Positions 40,567 through 55,400 of a DNA stretch of 64,000 bases are shown here, piece by piece. The notes beneath the pieces are model-generated. The model did no database searches, was not told the DNA's origin, and saw only the letters and a list, made by a program, of their open reading frames with translations. The stretch spans positions 13,183,468 through 13,247,467 of the forward strand of contig CM046847.1 in the NCBI GenBank assembly GCA_025618425.1, given 5' to 3'. Each line of letters starts with the position of its first letter. Positions within the stretch are counted from its first letter, which is position 1. The position numbers and the translations under genes are program-made. This DNA is from Heliocidaris tuberculata (lineage: Eukaryota; Echinodermata; Echinoidea; Camarodonta; Echinometridae).

Positions 40567-40632
40567 AAAAACACTGAGTGACTTTTAATACAATTTCTCT
40601 CCCCCTTTCTCTCTCCCTCTCCATGAACTTAG
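39114..40632. other. B-C spacer, no signal-peptide exon recognised
   Basis: It contains a foldback element (39433-40084), a G19 run (40110-40128), TA repeats (40181-40240, 40513-40564) and the stretch shared with 22860-23065 and 61510-61735. No ATG exon with a hydrophobic run and phase 1 donor was found. Confidence 0.6.
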
Positions 40633-40872
40633 TGGCTTACGAGTATCACGGCAAACTTGTCGGCTCCTTTACGTCCACCATACACAGTGTTCAGGGCACG
40701 GTTTATGCAGAAGATGATTCAACGCTACGAATCATTGGATTCTCATACGACGGAACTGCACCAGGTAAATAATGATGCTGATGCTGACAATGACGACGGT
40801 GATGATTTTTCAAAATGATGTTGACATTGATGATAATACAGATGATTGATAACATTGAAAATAATCTGAAGA

Positions 40873-40906
<34 letters not shown>

Positions 40907-41455
40907 GTGATGAAGTTGATTCTGATTATGATGTTGAATAAGAGCTTCATTGTCAAATTGATATTTTGCGTGAAGAAGAAAGTGATGAATAGAATTGAAT
41001 TATTCAGGATGACTTAACTTCTGTGATAATCGGGCCAGTGCATATTATGCATATATGAGATACTTCCTCGATTTTCTATTCTTTTTTCATCTTCAAATGC
41101 TACCTTGCCGTTCGTTATTTTTATGAGATTTTTAAGGTGACTGCACATAATTGTTTGTAGCATATGCTTGGAACTATGTAACTTGATATCGAAATGTTGT
41201 ATCATCTTTTTATACACCTCAGCTACAGCTGAAAATAAGGAACGTCCCAGATCTAGGGTTTATTTCGATATAATAATAATGATAATATTTTAGTAATAGT
41301 GATGATAATAATAATAATGATGACGATGATGATGATGATGGTGATGATAGTAATAATAATAATGCTAATAATATTAATAATACTATTAATAATTATAATG
41401 ATAATGATAATAATGATAGTAATAATAATTACAATAATAGTAATAATGATATTAA

Positions 41456-41493
<38 letters not shown>

Positions 41494-43378
41494 ATAATAA
41501 TAATAATAATAATAATAATGATTACGATGATAATAATGATGAAAATAATAATTATATCTGTGATAATAATAATGATGACAATGATGATAATAATAATCAT
41601 AATAATGATAATGATAATGATAACGATGCAAATTATAATATTGAAAATAATGATAACAATGATGATGATGATGATGATAATAATGATAATGATAATAATC
41701 ATAATAATGATGAATTATAACGATAATGTTACAAATATTAATTATAGTAATAAGAATTATAAAAATATTGATGATGATGATGATAATGACAATAATAATA
41801 ATAATTATGAAACGAACAATAAGAAGAAAACAGATAACCCTAGATTTCTGGATGAAGTCTGGTTCCTGCTTTATCTACCACCTGACCATTATGTTGTGGA
41901 CGCAGCAATAATATATATTATAATAACAGAGGTAGTAGTATCAGTGGCAGTAGTAGTAGTAGTAGTAGTGATAGTAGTAGCCGTAGAAAGGGTATTAGTA
42001 GTATTCCGTAGTAATGATAATGATATAATTATTCACTATGTCTCCCATTTGTTTTGACCATTTCATCTTATGATCATGAATAGATGCGTTCCTATGGGGA
42101 GGAGAGATGGGCTTACCATCCACAAATGGTTACATCATCCCAGATGAAAACGGAAGGTAGAATATTGTCTTCATATCTCTGTCTTTTTTAAACATTTTAT
42201 TTATTGATTCATTTTACCCCGTTTTCCTTCCTTTCTATTTCTTCAAATGTGTATCTTTCTCCCATCATGTTTTTATTAGTCTTCTTTTCTCTCTATTTTT
42301 CATCTCTCCCAATCAATTTCAACCTGTCTCCCTCTTTCAATCTTAGCCTGTTTTCCTTCCCTTTTGTCTTTCCGCTAGCACCTAGATGATGGCTAGAAAG
42401 TAAAGAAAAGAAGTGGGGTTATCAAACTCACTACCAAAATTGTGATATTTTTCATCATTTGACAACAGTAAGATTGTCCAAAGTTAGTCACAAACTTGCC
42501 CCCAAAATGCTGGTCAAGTGTTCTTTTACTTAGAAATACTGAAGTAAAGAAAAAAATTAGTGTAGAAAGTTTGAAACGTTTTCAGATATTTTTTATTTTA
42601 CCAAGTTATATTTCAAGCAGCTGAAACATTACTTGAAGAGAATTATCTAACATCGTGTACAACTGAAATGTTTTTGGCCAATGAGTTTTGACGACAAGAT
42701 GTTTTTATTTTTCATGGTTTTTTTTTTTTTTTCAAAGCGTGGTTAAATTGGGTTTTTACTCCAACGTGGACATCACGGTGACTCTCCCGTCGGGAAAGAC
42801 CGTATCGAACCTCGCCTGGATCTCGGTCTGGTGTCGGCAATTTGCTGTAAATATATCTACGTTATTTCTATCAAAAGAAATTTCTTTCCATGGTTCTTTG
42901 ATTCTGAGCACTATATAGGTCATATATATCACACCTCTCCCTCTCTCCTCCCTCGGTCCCCTACTCCTATCACTCCCTTCCTTCCCACTCCCCTCGCTTC
43001 CCCTCCCTTCCCCTCCCTTCCCCTCCCTTCCCCTCCCTTCCCCTCCCTTCCCCCCCCCTTCCCACCTTACTCCCTCCTGTTCCCCCCTTTTTAAACATAA
43101 ATATTCAACCTAAAATAAACGCAACATACACTTGTAAGAATTAACTTGTGTACCTCATTTGTATTTATATTTGTATTAATTTTTTTTTTTTTTTTGTTTT
43201 TTGCATTGGATTCGATCATAATCCCAAAGGAAATCTTCACAGTGTCTGTTGAGCAGCGGAGAAAAATATATACCTTCTACGAACAGAACTTCTCAGATTT
43301 AAAAAAAAAGAGCTAACTATTATAATAATAATACTTCGGCACTTAGAAACATTGTATTAAGCGCAATATAAATGTTAT

Positions 43379-43410
<32 letters not shown>

Positions 43411-46400
43411 ACAATTGTAATATTTTTCCCTTGGTTTACAGGCTAATTTTGGGCAAGTCATATTTCCTTCAGCTTTTGTCCCTCCTTCCCCATACCATAT
43501 CGGGCCTCTTGGGTTCTCTCCACCCGTCCACGGAACATCAGCCACAGGTGTGGTGGTACTCGACCCCAAGCGAATAAGATTTGAAAACCTCCACTACGAC
43601 GGACGCGGTCCGGGTAAGATTATAAACTGGGTGAATTGATTGCCTCATCTTTTTGAATAAAATTCGATAGGCTCATTCAGGTTATGAGTAATAATTTTTA
43701 ATAATGTTGTATAAAAACTATACTTACTGATCGAGGATTCGCCAAACATACGCGGTGATTCGGAAGCGTCGTCAATTGTTCGTGGGAGTCGTTTTTAGTT
43801 CGGCCTGCATTTAAAAAAAATTGAAATTTAATGCAAACGTTCTCAGCATCCCGGGTCGTGATTTGCTCATGATTTGCTCTCGAAAATGTCTAAAAAGTTT
43901 CCTCATATGCGGACAACCTACTAACAACGTGCGTGATGTTCGCAAAATCTTCGTGAAAACCCCAGACAGATTCCGACAGTTTGGAGAATGTCTCTCGCAT
44001 ATCCCGTGAAAGTAGCAAAGTTCGTCCGATCATTTCTCGACCTATTCACGAAGTGTGTTCGCGTACTTCTTGAGAACAGATGACTTCGCCAAAGAAGCAA
44101 ACGCGAGCCTTACACGTCGAGGCCCACTGTTAATTCGCCTACCGTTCGCGACAATTAATTTGCGAATGTAACGAAGTATTCCCGAACTATTCGCGAGCAA
44201 CACACGAACCAAAACTGACTCTTACACGAATGTTTAGCAAAGGTTTTGCTCAGAGGACATTCTCACGGATTTCGTGCGAAGTTCTCAAATACTTAAATGC
44301 ACTTTACAGTATTATTTATTAAGTTGGACTTTGCCATTTTTTAGATATTCGCATTCTTTGCGAATAGTTCGCGTGCCCAGTGAAAACCCATCTTAAGAAT
44401 GCTGGTTTTCTTCCTGGTTGATAAAGAACTAATTGACTGATTGACTGATCTATTGATTGATTACTTGGGGAATATCAGAATTATTTAATGGAATGAATGA
44501 TTTTTTTAATTAATTAATTTATTTTTTTTTTTGTGGGGGGGGGGGGGAAGGGGTGGGTTGGTGTCGGGTTCATCTCAGTAGACTAGCAGCGCAGTCCAGG
44601 AGATCGACAGTTAAAAAAGGACCACAAAACCACGCCCCACTTGCCCGACATCCTCTGAGACCTACAAAAACAAAATAACATGAGAAAATATAGAAAAGCA
44701 GAAAGTTTCAAAATGCACACGAGACGAAGAAAGAAAAAAATAAGGGAAGACAGGAAATTTCTGTCTCGTGAGCTGTCGGTCTAGTGAACTCTCAAAAAAG
44801 CTGTCAGAAGGACTGCGAGACCAGTATTGTCAGTGTCGTTGGCTGTCGGTCTTGTGGGCTGTAGCCTTGGTGTCTCCCTGCCTTTCTCTCTGTATACTTA
44901 CAACGTGCCGTAATAGTGATCAATGCATTGCAAATGGTAAATTTGGTTTGAAACTGTTTTAACATGATGAATAAAACTTCAATTTTACAGACGCTTACTT
45001 CTGGGTAGGACCGGGTGGTACACCCAGTTATGACAGGGACTACAGAATACCTGATGAAACAGGAAGGTAAGAAATTACTTTTATTTTATGACAAATTGTC
45101 CATGGCAAAATTAAAAGTAAGATGAAGGGAAGGAAATTTCTGAAGAATAGAATGATGGAATGAATATTTACGATGTTAACAAAATTCTGACATTTAAAAA
45201 AAAATCTGTAGAAAAAAAGTGTCCATCTTTTAACCAAACCTGTGAAGTCACAGTCACATGCGACGATGGAAAGTCCCCTTTACCATGACAGGTGACGCTA
45301 TAGTAAAAAGTTTAACTGTTGTAGAACTCTAAGCTGCTGGACGCACGCTGGGTCCAAAGGGAGTGGGAGAGCATTTACGGATTTAATTCTGTTTTTTATG
45401 CCTTCGCCCACCGAAGGTGCATGGTGCCGGAGGCATTATGTTTTCGGGTTGTCCGTCCGTCCGTCCGTCCCGTTTTTGTTCTCACGATGGCTTAAAGGGA
45501 AATCCAACCTTAATAGCAAGTTGCTTTGAAAGAACGAGGAAAAATCGGAGAAGCAGATTGGTGAAAGTTTGAACAAAATCGGGCAAGCAATAAGAAAGTT
45601 ATGATTTTTTGAAAGTTGTAATCACTATACATATGGGAATTTCAAATTGGCCGAATAGGTAAAGTCACTGTGATGTAGCTGTGGACAACTCCCCCATTCG
45701 CTCCAACACACAAAATGACTAAAATGTCACTTTTTTCAAAATGTATTACTCAGTAGGATATTTTTCTTTCATGAGGACCTATAACAATATGCTATCTCCA
45801 ATATATTTTGAGTACTGCCCTGAGGGTAAAAGCGCCTCGAAGAAAACCGCAAATTAATGATATTTTTGTGTACGACAAATGGGAGAGTTGTCCACAAAAA
45901 TGTCACAATTGACTGACCAAATTGCCAGTTTGAGATTCGCATAGATGTAGTGATCTCATTTTTCAATCATCCATAACTTTCTTAGTCCTTGCCCGATTTC
46001 TAGTCCTTGCCCGATTTCTTTCAAACTTTCACCATCCAGTTTTTCTTATTTTTCTGCTTTCATACAAATCATCTTATTACCAAGGTTGGATTGCCCTTTA
46101 AGGACCATTTGGCAGATCAACTTCAAACTTGGCTTATGTATGCATATGGGAGGGACAATGATTAGATTTTGGGGTCACAAGGTCAAAGGTCAAAGGTCAC
46201 AGAGGTCAATGTATATAAGATAATGGCTTGTTCTCGCGATAACTTAAGAATCATTTGGCGTATCAACTTCAGACTTTGCTCATGTATGCATATGGGAGGG
46301 ACAATAGTCTCCTTAGATTTTGAGGTCATGAGGTCAAAGGTCAAAGGTTACAGAGGTCATTACATATATGAAAATGGCTTGTTCTCACGATAACTTAACC

Positions 46401-49400
46401 ATTTGGCAAATCAATTTCAAACTTTACTCATGTATGCATATGGGAAAGATGATTATCTGATTAGATTTTGGGGTCACAAGGTCAAAGGTCAAAGGTTACA
46501 GAGGTCATTGTATATATGAAAATTTATTGTTCTTGTTATTACTTAAAAACCATTTGGCGAATCAATTTCAAACTTGGCTCTTGTATGCATATGGGAGTGA
46601 TGATGATTTGAGTTGATTTTGGGGTCACGAGGTCAAAGATCAAAGGTCACAGAGGTCATTATATACCTGGAAATAGATGGTTCTCACAATAACTCAAGAA
46701 CGATTTAATGGATCAACTTCAGACTTGGCACACATGTTTATAATTGGGTGAAAGTGATTTAATTAGGTTTGGGGGTCATGGGCTCAAAGGTCAAAGGTCA
46801 CAGAGGATGGTATATACCTGTAAATAGAATGTTCTTGCAATAACTTGAGCACATTTTGACATTTTAACTTCAAACTTGGTACATGTATGCATACCAGGGT
46901 AACAATTATCTGATTAGATTAGGGAATTCAGCCATATGGCCACTCTATTTGTGATCTTTAACCCCATAAACCACTTGGCATATCAGCTTTAACTTGGTCA
47001 AATGGAATGACAACTTTCTTTAGAATAGAATCAAGCAAAACTAATACTTCAATTTGATTACCAAAGGGTCCTCAATCAATGAAATGTCATTAGTGTTGTG
47101 TTAAAAATTATTAACAGTAATTTCACTCATTTAAAACAAGGAAATGGTCTCTGCAGTCATTTCAGATATTTATTGCAGTAACAATAGTATTTTAGCTAAT
47201 TTTCTTTAGAGTGATAAAATATTTTATTAAAATTTTCAATCAAAATTTAAAACAAATCAACATTAATGTGCGATATATTTCTGAGCTGGCAAGGGCGGAG
47301 GCATAAATTTCGACTGCTCGCGGTCGAAAATTCATCAAGTTTTTTTCTTCATTTTTGTATCATATTTCCCTTAGTTTTCAGAAACTTGGTAGATACTCTG
47401 GAGAAACAGTCACCGTAACACTCATTGACAATATTACCTTGTTCGACATCGGTCACATCGGACTATGGTGCGTTCTCGCCAGGCAGGACTTTGGCCATGT
47501 CGACATTCCTGCGCTAGATGTACTCAACATTCCACCCTTGCCGTTGCCTACTCCTGATACAACGACAGCAAGTATGACAGCGACTGCCACTACGACTCCT
47601 TCACAGACAACCACCGCCCCGGTAAGACGTAGATCTTTTCAGGGTGCCATCAAAACTGCTTGTACAATACATCACATGCTTCAGCGACAGTTGCTCCGCG
47701 GTCAGTATCATACAAAAAGAAAAATTTGTGATACTGGCGGACAACTCTTCCGTTGGTCGTACAGAAAAATATCATTAAAATGCGGTTTTCTCCGAAGCGC
47801 CTTTACCCTCGGGGCAGTACTCAAAATATATTGTAGATAGATAGCACATTGCTATAGGTCCTATAGGGACCTCTCGTAAGATAGTCAAGATAAATCACCA
47901 ATACGGACCACAGACCTCCCACCGACAGCGAATATTAAAACGTTGTGATTATTTCTTGTTATCAGAGGTTTTCTAACTGCGAAACTCTGGTTGAAGATGA
48001 GCTTCAAGTCAGTTGGTATATTGACGGTACTGACATCGTCATCCGTCTTACCAGCACCAACGAAGTCGGGATGTACAGCGCATTCGGTGTGAGTGGGTCT
48101 TCAACGAGCACGCAGATGCTGGGTGGCGATGTCGTCGTCACTTTCATCAGCGATAACGGAGTCGCACAGGCCGTTGATTACTACCTTGACGCCCAAGCTC
48201 AGGTAAGCATCAATTTTGGTTACATGTCGTTATTCAGAAGATTTCTAATTCCGAAGGTTCGTTATTCCGAAGCTTCGTAATTCCGAAAAAGAAAAAGGGT
48301 TAGTAATTCCGAAAAATAGGACAGGGTTCGTAATACCGAAAATGAAGCACGGTTCATAATTCCATAGATTCATAATTCCGAAAATGAAATGAAATCCTGT
48401 ATCGTTTTCGGAAGTACGAACCTCATTAAAGCTGAACCCTGTATTGATTGCAAAGTTACAAACCTTCAGAATCATGCAACAGATTGTCTGAATTATGAAC
48501 CCTATTCATTTTCGGAATTATGAACCCCCTGGTTTTGGAATCTTTTGTATTTCAGAATTATGAATCTTCGGAAAAATGAGTGTCCCCCTCCCCTTGACAG
48601 CACACAGAGTGAAGTATCCAGGTATTGAGAAACGGGAGGGCGGGGCGATATTCACCTGGCGTAACTACTCCACCGCTGGGGGCCGTGTCTCCAGGAAATG
48701 ATGTAATATTTTTCGTTATATAAGACTTCCACTGCAATAAGAAATTATTTTTCCTGAAGTTAACTATAATTATTTATAGTTTTTGTCTCGCCTGCATAAG
48801 CAAAAATCTAGACATAGGCGCCGCTTTTCCGACAGCGGCGGCGGAGTCAACGATTTTGGAAATGTTCTCATTTCAAAAGTATATATGTTCAATTTGCATG
48901 AAACTGTTAAGTTTTTGGTAAAATATAGTTTATGTGCATGTATTGTACACATGCATTTGACTTCTTCTCAAAACTTTAATATCTTAAACAGGGTACTTTG
49001 CCCTCAAGGGGGCTCAGGGGCAGCACTCCTACAGTGCCCCTAATGGCTTTTTAAAAATGCATGGCTGGGTTCTAACCAAACTGGGTATAAATCATCCTTA
49101 GGCAAAGAGGATCTAATTAATAACTGCAAATAGGGTACATATCCCTTAAGTGGGGAGTGGAGTGGGGGAGGGGTTCCCCCCCCCCCCCCCCACCCGAGCC
49201 CGTGATACCAAATTGACATTTTTCCTAACTTTTTAAAAGTTATTACTACATGTAAATTACTACCATACTAGGTAGGAATCATAGTTTTGGGGAAGGGGAC
49301 TTCAAATTGTTCAAGTATAGTAGATCATTATCTTCAAGGGGTCTGTTGGAGGGGCAGCACCCCAATAGTGTTCCAATGGCATTTATTTCATTTACAAATA

Positions 49401-52400
49401 TTCTGCTTCTTTAAAACAAACGGGTTGATTTCTAATGAAATTCACCGTCCGATAAATCTTAGTTGAATGAGATTTAAGTTATTCAAATGGGGTACCTGAC
49501 CCACACGGGGGCTCAGGGTCAGCATGCCTTAAGTGTTACCCTGTGATTTTTCCCCAAGTGAAGAATTTCCCCGCTAAATGCACAATGCAGGCGAGACTGC
49601 CCTGGGCATTTCCCTTGTTTAAGCTTTAAATTCACTTAAGGATTAGATTATTTCACTTTAAATCACTTGAATATTCCAACATCCACCTATGTCTCAATAA
49701 TACTCTGCATACACTGCTTTGCACACGCGAAGCGTCATTTCGTTTGCTGTAATGGGAAATAGTCCATACCGCAGTGATCGCACCAGTCACTGACGTGACA
49801 CCGCCCTACGTCAGGTAGGCATGGTAAGTGACGCATCGAGAGTAATTGGCATTAAAGACGCATTTGATGTTTTGGCACCTTTGTCGTTCAACTGCTATCT
49901 CTCACATAATTTCCTTTCCAAGTGCTCTCCTCGAAATGGCGCTGGATCGTGCCCTGATGTCATCTCGTCGGGATCGGCCGAAAATGACGTAACGCTGGTC
50001 GAATCATCGCGTGAAAACGGGGTGACGCACATCATTTATCAGAGACCTTTAGCAGCTCGTGGTAAATCAGTCTGACAAGCAGATTATTCCTTGACATTTG
50101 AAACCTGTCATTGTGTGGAAAATTGAAAATGCTTTCCTGTTCATGAAACCTTTTATTTTCTTTCAAAGAAAGATTTTATTCAGTCATTCTTGAACAAGAG
50201 CAGAACAATAGACTTGAACAAATTACATTTTGTGACATATCGGTAAAAAAAAGTTGTTACATCAGTTGTATATGTCTCTATTTATGTAGTAATACAACAA
50301 AATTATTGCGTTTCTAAGAAAGAATCCGCTCAACTTCGTGAAAGCGTTTAAGCATCTTCTTAAAAGAGTTTAAAGATAGCCGTTCCCTTTTGCATTTCAA
50401 ACAGAATATATAGTGTTTTGCATATAAAATGACAAAATTAAAGGGAGATTGTTTACCATCTGCGAAACCAAACAGAAACGATTTTTTAGTCAAAATACTT
50501 CATTGTTTAGAATAGAGCTTTTGGAAGTCTTGAATGACTCATGCGTAACAGGGCATTTCCAAAACAAGTGTGAAATACCTTCAACAGAGGATATGCAAAA
50601 TGTACATAAATTAGAATTAGTTATGCCTATACTATGAAGATATTTGTTGACCCCTAGTATTTGTTGTAAAATGCTGGACAGAAAATAACGAAGCTTTGTA
50701 GAAAGGCAACATTTTAAAGGAATAATGTAAAGTTTCTTCTAGTCTTGAACATCAGTTAAAATTGTAGCCCATTTCATTTCCGAAATCGGAACTTTAAGGA
50801 TCTTTTGTACAGAAATTCGATGGACATATATTATTTGCGCACTCTGAAAACCTTCTCTAAGTTATAAGACAATTCTTCTTGGGGTGTCTTGCTTTCAGCT
50901 TGGTGCTGTAAAATACCATTTTTCTATTCTTTTAGAAGTGCGGAAATTAATGAGTAGTAGTCAAGAAAATGACATTGAACTTTATATATTTGCATAAATG
51001 TCATATATGAATAAGAATTACCATGCTCATCTAACAAATGTCTGATATGAGTCACTCCATTATCTATCCAATTGTGCTTAAATGCGACATTACCATCTAT
51101 TTTGATTAGAGAGTTATTCCACAACATTTGATCTTGAATGCTTACATCAATCAGTTCAGGTGAGAATGTCAATGCACTCCAAGCAAGTTAAATTTCACGT
51201 ATAAAGTGGCTCTTCACATTGGATATTTTGGGGTCATTAAACTTTAGATTGCACAACCAAAACCAGTCTCCCCCGAGATGTTTCAAATAGTATTCAAAAA
51301 AACAAATTTCTATTTACCTGTATTTTCTACAAGTATCATGAATCTTGACACTCTCTTTTTGTATAATTTATCAGTCCTGCTTGGGGTGGAGCTGAAAAAT
51401 ATATTGCCAGGGAAACATACGAGGGGGAGACTGCCTGAGGACCCCTTTGCTCCTTTAATTTATTCTCCTACTTCTTAATATCGTCCTATATCCTGATATC
51501 AGATTAGGGCAGTGGGTCGTAGAGGACAAAAAGTCTTTTTTGTTTGTTCCCAGTAGGCTTCATGTGAGTAGGGTTAGGGTAACAGAACCAATGGGATATA
51601 GGACCATTAGGACTTAGGTCTGTATAAGGTATACCCTTTAAAATAACCCTGTTTTCACTTAATGTGCACTGATTTACCCTTATTTTACCATTATTTTTTC
51701 AGATGCCACCTACGACAAAGCGATCTCAACAACAGGACCTACGTACGTAATCTGGGCTAGAGGGTTGATCAATGCTGATGGTCGGGTTGCATATCATTCA
51801 ACACAACGCTTGCCTGGTAAGATAGAGGGGAAAAGAAAAGAAGAAAAAAAAAGGAAAGAAAGGGAGAGAGAGAGAGAGAGAGAGAGAGAACTTTTTTTAA
51901 TTGGAAGGGGGGGGGGTAAGAAGGAAATTTCATCCTCTAAATTTTTATTGTGATTTAATCAAGTGAAACCATTCGAGGTGATATCACATAAAGAAGCTAT
52001 AAAAAGAGCTCTCCCGTTTCTGGATATCGGTCATGAAATTCATGCAGTGAAATGGGTAGCTATAGAAAAAAAAAACACCTCAACTATTTTTAAAAAGCAA
52101 ACAAGCATGATATGTAGTTAGAAATTTCAAGAGCAAAGAATTAAATCCCACTTGCCATAATTCGACCTCTTTTTAAAGAATTATTCAGGATTTGTTCAAA
52201 TAATCCAGGAAATATGAATCCAAACTATCATTATTTGTGCTCTCTCTCTCTGCTCTTTACAATAGCCAACTCCAACCTCCAGATCAACTTCGGTCAGGCA
52301 AGCTCGACGTGTCCTCCTCTGGGTGATACCGCAGCCACACCTAGCAACCCATCCGTCACCACACCCTCCCAGGAGGAGGAGGGCTGGACCATCGAGGGCA

Positions 52401-55400
52401 TCGTGGAGACAGAAAATGCAACGTTCACGGCTGACATGGGACTGACTGGGGATCAGAAGGGGTACAACTACATCACGGGTAATTCAGAATTGTTAGCTTA
52501 TAGTTTATGCACTGGTGGTGTAATCGGGAAGGGCCGGGTGGCAGGTTTTCCCCTTTACCGCATGACTGGCCCCTCTACTCCACTTTCAAAACTGTTAACC
52601 TACCCCGCAATGAGCTTTTAGTTTGGTTCCTTGTAAAGTGGTGGTCATTACTATTAGAATATTGCCATCAGAATATTGTTTTTTGAGATTATCTTTTTCT
52701 TCTTGTAAGATGTACTTACATTACGCATCGACATTTTAATCATCGCTATCATATTATCATTTCCATCATCATCATCATTATCATCATCATCGTCGTCGTC
52801 ATTGTTATCATCATATCGTCGTCATCATCATCATTGTCAGCATTATCAAGATCGTCATCGACATTGTCATCGTCATATCATGATCATCATCATTGTCATC
52901 ATCACCACTGTCATCATCATCATCATCGTCATCGTTGTCATCATCATATCATCATCATCACCACCACAGCACTATCAATATCACAATGAAGAGAGAGAAT
53001 AAGAAGGAAAAAAAATAGAAAATGATTTTCATTTTTGACACGTCTTTGTCCTGAACAAATCATGTTGTTATCCTTACTAGCATAACCATAATGAAGGATA
53101 CATTACATTTTTGGTACTTTTGTTCGTTAACATGAAATTTGTAGGTAAGACCAAAGAAAACTTAAATGCACAAACATAGCGCTGGTATGGTTAGGCCTAG
53201 CAACCAGGAAAAAAGAAAGAAAAAACAACAACAACAACAAATAACCAAACAAGGGCAGGGTGTAAAAAGTGATAGAAATGAAGAATTTTAAAAATAATAT
53301 TTCTACGGTTAAACCTATCCAGCAGGCAGCAGATATAGACAAGAGGCGAGAGCAGGGCATAAAAACAGATATGAAAGTACATATTTAAATGTCATGATAA
53401 CCCGATGTTCGTTTTTGTAGGATCTGTTGGTTGGGGTATTGCTTGGTTCATTAACGGCCTGCTTATTCCTGAGCTCACTCTCACTCGTGGCAAAACCTAC
53501 ACATTCTTAGTAAGTGGAGGGGATGACCCGACATTCAGCGCCAATTATCATCCATTCTACATCACTGATGATCCTTCTGGAGGCTACGCCCAACTATCAC
53601 AAGCCGAACAGCAGGTAATTAAACACTTTAGCCAAATCTTTGAAACACACACAATCCACAGACGGTCAGACGCATATTCACACACCAACCGCAGTATGAA
53701 GCACCACTACAAAGAGTATCTGGAACAATTTCATAATAAAACAGTGTGATATAGCCTACTGTGGTCGCAAAGGTTTGGAACACTTTTATAATGAGTTTGA
53801 AAGCGTGAACACAGCTTGAACGCACTGTGCTTACACTTTGTGCTACATTGTGGCAGTGGCAAACTGGCCACATGGAGAATCTCAGTGTGTGCAGAGTCAA
53901 TAAAGAGAGGTGGTCTTGACAGTGTAAACACTGTCAGTGGCCCGTATTCTGAACTCCAGTTTAACTTAAAATTAAGTCTAAGTTAAACCAGAGTTTAATT
54001 AAAACTGGTTTAGACCGCAAGCCCACTTTAAATTTCTGTACAAAGTTAAACTACACTTAGACTGGAGTTTAAGTTAAACAGGAGTTCAAAATATGATTTT
54101 CAAAAAATCTGGTTTAAAGGGCAGGTTTCAACTGGGTTTAAAACACACTTAGACCGCGGTTTAATTTAAACTGGAGTTCGGAATACGGGCCAGTAGTGCT
54201 AATACTGTTCTCACATCCAGTGCCCAGAGTGGCTCACTTTGGCCACATAGAATCTCACTGTGTATGCATCAGAGTATCACCACAGAGAGAAGAGAGAATT
54301 TGGAAAACTTTCATTGTGTAGGCAATGTGAACATGTCATGTTTACAATGTCTCCACACTTTGTGATAGTGTGTGACATAATGATTGCAGCAGGTGTGTAC
54401 ACTTCATGGTAATCACAGAGAGGACTGAGAATAACTTCATGGTATTGACAATGTAAACACGCTTTGTTCACTTTGTGACACTGTCAACACTCTGTGGGAC
54501 ACCTTGTAATGTCCTGTAGCCACAAAGAGAATCTTAGTGTGTACACGTCACTGTACGACATGTATGACCACAGCAGAGCTTGTAATAGTAATTGATTAGT
54601 GATATGATTGTGAACACGAACATGGCAGGCTTTACTCTTTGTGACAGTGTGGCATGATGTGACTACATGGAGATCCTCTGTGTATACACGTCACAGTGTA
54701 TCACAGAGAGGATTCGAAACCCTTCAATAGTGTTAACAATATGTATACACCGTGTTCACATATTTTCTTACACTTTCCGGCACCATTTGACAAACCACAG
54801 AAAGAATTTGACCAAAGAGAGGATTTGGAATACTTGTATTGTGTCACAGTGTGGTGGACACACTGCGTTCATGCTGTATAATTCATGTTTAGTTACACTG
54901 TGTAATAACAACGTGGAATACTGTGCCATTTTGGTCTGATGAATGCACCACCAATCGTTAAAAGAGTAGGAGTCAATAATCTTATTCGTGTTTTTTTTTC
55001 TTCTTTTTCAGTCTGAAATGAATTGTGCCTTGACTTTTTAAAGTGAATTAAACCAACCAAATCTTGTCTAAGGAAACATAATCATTTGCTTTTAAATGAC
55101 CATCTAACATAAAGAGAAACACTAATTTATTGTCACATATGCAAACCAATATTTATAGTCACATACTATATCTATTTAATAAAACAACATAAAGCATGTA
55201 AAAACATTGAAACTTAGGCTACTGCCTGAATACTCAGAACAGTACAAGGCGGGGAAAAATACACATATGCTTTTATAAAGAACAATGAACAACAGTGCAA
55301 AAATAATATAAAGAACATTTCATCAGGAATGATCAATTATGATGTCCTGATGTTTATTTGAAAAGAGTTATGTGTTTAAGACGTTTACTTGTAAAAATGT

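Larger units (their letters stand above)
31082..48202 (+). repeat. Tandem segmental duplication, unit 2 (about 17.1 kb)
   Basis: The unit contains the 3' half of gene B, the B-C spacer and the 5' half of gene C. Compared with unit 1 it gained about 380 bp at 33049-33428, has a longer minisatellite after the DOMON exon, and lacks the palindrome-bearing element found at 23103-23400. Confidence 0.88.

Noticed and set aside
40618..40632. In-frame ATG just before exon 2 of genes B and C as a start codon
   Set aside because: It lies in the acceptor pyrimidine tract and gives no signal peptide; homologous to the intron end in gene A.
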